Source of the DNA: Anaerolineae bacterium
GTDB taxonomy: Bacteria > Chloroflexota > Anaerolineae > JAFGEY01
Assembly (NCBI GenBank): GCA_016931365.1
Contig: JAFGEY010000050.1
Location: 1-6,617 of the forward strand
Length of the DNA stretch: 6,617 nucleotides
Direction: 5' to 3'
Shown here: positions 5,647-6,617 of the stretch, piece after piece
Layout: every line of letters begins with the position of its first letter
Position numbering within the stretch: the first letter of the stretch is position 1
Translations under genes and position numbers: made by a program
The notes under the pieces: generated by a model
Told to the model about the DNA's origin: nothing
What the model saw: the letters and a program-made list of their open reading frames with translations, nothing else
Database searches by the model: none

Positions 5647-6522
5647 CTATGAACCAAATCGCTCCCGCCAATAGTTCAATGACTGGCGATCGATAGTGTC
5701 CTCGGTTCCCCTCCAACGTTCTTCCAGATTCTCGATGCCAACAAACTTGCACATCGCCGCGCGCGTCGACGCATCAAAGACGCCGTTGATCGGGCCGTTG
5801 TAATGCCCCGTGTGCTGGAGCATCCCTTGCAACTCGGCGGCGACCTCGCTCAGGGGCACCACGTCGTCTGGATCAACGATGCCGAAAAAGAGGTGGTGCA
5901 TCTCGACCAGCTTTTTAAGGCGCTGGATCGGCTCTGGATCGTCGTCGACGCGCAGGTCGAGGTAGCGGTCGTTGTTGCCACCATAGCCGCCGTCCTTGCG
6001 GACCACCAACACGCCCGCTGCCTGCCGACCGCGGCTGTCGCCGCCGGCTGCCTGCCCTGCCGCCAGCGTATCGACCAGCCAGTCAGCCAGCTCGCCGGGC
6101 CCTCGACGTGCTTGCTCGAATGCCCGAGCCATCGCTTCGACAGTGCCGGGGATGAGGATGTTGCCCTGGCAGGTAAACCCGTCGCCGACGATGTGCCCGG
6201 CCCAGTCGGTGCAGCCCTTGCCAGTGTAGGCAAAAGCGCCCCCTTGCGCGTCGACCATTCCGACCTGGCGCACGGCACGGCCCTCGTCGGCGTCGATCAG
6301 CGCCTTGATCGCTTCCTCTGCTGACGCACCATCCTGCATCAGGTCGAGGCCGTGCGGGCCATAAGTCATATTGGCGTGCGCCTGGGTCGCCACGGCACCT
6401 GCGCCAGCGCACGCCCAGGAGACAACCGCTGCGGCGGCCAAGAATTTGCTTTGCACAGCCACGCCCCATTCCCGGCGTCCGGGGTCGTAGGCGACAATCG
6501 AAAACGTCGTAATGGTCTGCAT
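5647..6522 (-). CDS. DUF1028 family protein (Ntn-hydrolase-like) with C-terminal peptidoglycan-binding-like domain
   Basis: Residues 5-205 are a DUF1028 domain: TFSIVAYDP, WGVAVQSKFLAAAAVVSWA, GAVATQAHANMTYGPHG (about 43-58), FTCQGNIL (about 116-123), GDSRGRQAAGVLVV (about 161-174) and DRYLDLRVDDDPEPI (about 185-199). DUF1028 has an Ntn-hydrolase-like fold, but its substrate is not established. Residues about 222-291 (LSEVAAELQGML, GPINGVFDASTRAAMCKFVG) match the putative peptidoglycan-binding domain often attached to DUF1028; its LQ...G...G.FD..TR layout is that of PG_binding_1-like helices. No signal peptide is evident: the hydrophobic stretch at 27-47 is part of the conserved core. AGGAG lies 7 nt before the ATG at 6522. 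The TFSIVA strand usually sits directly after the start Met; here five residues (MQTIT) precede it. An AT-rich patch upstream (about 6550-6577) may contain its promoter, but no clean -35/-10 pair was found. Confidence 0.92.
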   Translation of the reverse strand: MQTITTFSIVAYDPGRREWGVAVQSKFLAAAAVVSWACAGAGAVATQAHANMTYGPHGLDLMQDGASAEEAIKALIDADEGRAVRQVGMVDAQGGAFAYTGKGCTDWAGHIVGDGFTCQGNILIPGTVEAMARAFEQARRGPGELADWLVDTLAAGQAAGGDSRGRQAAGVLVVRKDGGYGGNNDRYLDLRVDDDPEPIQRLKKLVEMHHLFFGIVDPDDVVPLSEVAAELQGMLQHTGHYNGPINGVFDASTRAAMCKFVGIENLEERWRGTEDTIDRQSLNYWRERFGS

Positions 6523-6577
6523 ATGCTTTCTCCTAGCATCAGTCTGAAACGGTCCTTTAAAAATGATATAACTGGAA

Positions 6578-6616
6578 TCAAGGAGCCTGTGCCAGATAGA
6601 AACGCAACAGGCGACC
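6578..6616 (-). CDS. Possible last codons of an upstream gene (partial)
   Basis: In one minus-strand frame the window edge reads GRLLRFYLAQAP and then TGA (6580-6578), which looks like an ordinary protein C-terminus. If real, this gene ends 55 bp before the DUF1028 start and could share its transcript. Twelve codons are far too few to be sure, and a chance open frame of this length is common. Confidence 0.22.
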   Translation of the reverse strand, partial: GRLLRFYLAQAP

Positions 6617-6617
6617 A

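Noticed and set aside
6570..6600. Sigma54-like TGGCAC followed by TTG on the minus strand upstream of DUF1028
   Set aside because: The gap between TGGCAC and TTG is 7 nt instead of 5 and the -12 element reads TTGAT, not TTGCA/T, so it does not fit the rigid sigma54 spacing.

Overview
The window looks like bacterial chromosome of fairly high G+C with densely packed genes. Gene content and style (a secreted FG-GAP repeat protein, a membrane-tethered subtilisin of the bacillopeptidase F type, a URO-D-like protein, DUF1028) would suit a Chloroflexota/Anaerolineae-like organism. That placement is an impression from protein style, not a proof; no rRNA, tRNA or marker gene is present. I see no mobile element, CRISPR array or RNA gene.

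Layout. On the minus strand, positions 1-1205 hold an isoaspartyl peptidase/L-asparaginase followed 34 bp later by the start of a secreted FG-GAP/VCBS repeat protein that runs off the left edge. A divergent intergenic region (1206-1423) carries a good sigma70-type promoter for the asparaginase and a weaker candidate facing right. On the plus strand, 1424-3829 encodes an 801-residue protein with about eleven predicted membrane segments, then an I9-like propeptide, then a complete subtilisin (S8) catalytic domain. A convergent gap (3830-3982) holds hairpins and a possible REP fragment. Three minus-strand genes, transcribed right to left, fill the rest: a DUF1028 protein with a C-terminal peptidoglycan-binding-like domain (6522-5647), a small single-domain cupin (5554-5237), and a URO-D-superfamily protein that is not HemE (5221-3983). 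The far right edge may hold the last codons of another minus-strand gene.

How they may work together. Asparaginase and FG-GAP are probably one transcript. The cupin and URO-D-like gene are 15 bp apart and almost certainly co-transcribed; DUF1028 lies 92 bp upstream of the cupin and may head the same unit. Several products concern peptide or amide breakdown (S8 protease, asparaginase/isoaspartyl peptidase, the Ntn-hydrolase-like DUF1028), which loosely fits a peptide-scavenging heterotroph. The most unusual item is the polytopic membrane domain fused to a zymogen subtilisin. Next is the cupin/URO-D-like pair, whose reaction cannot be read from sequence.
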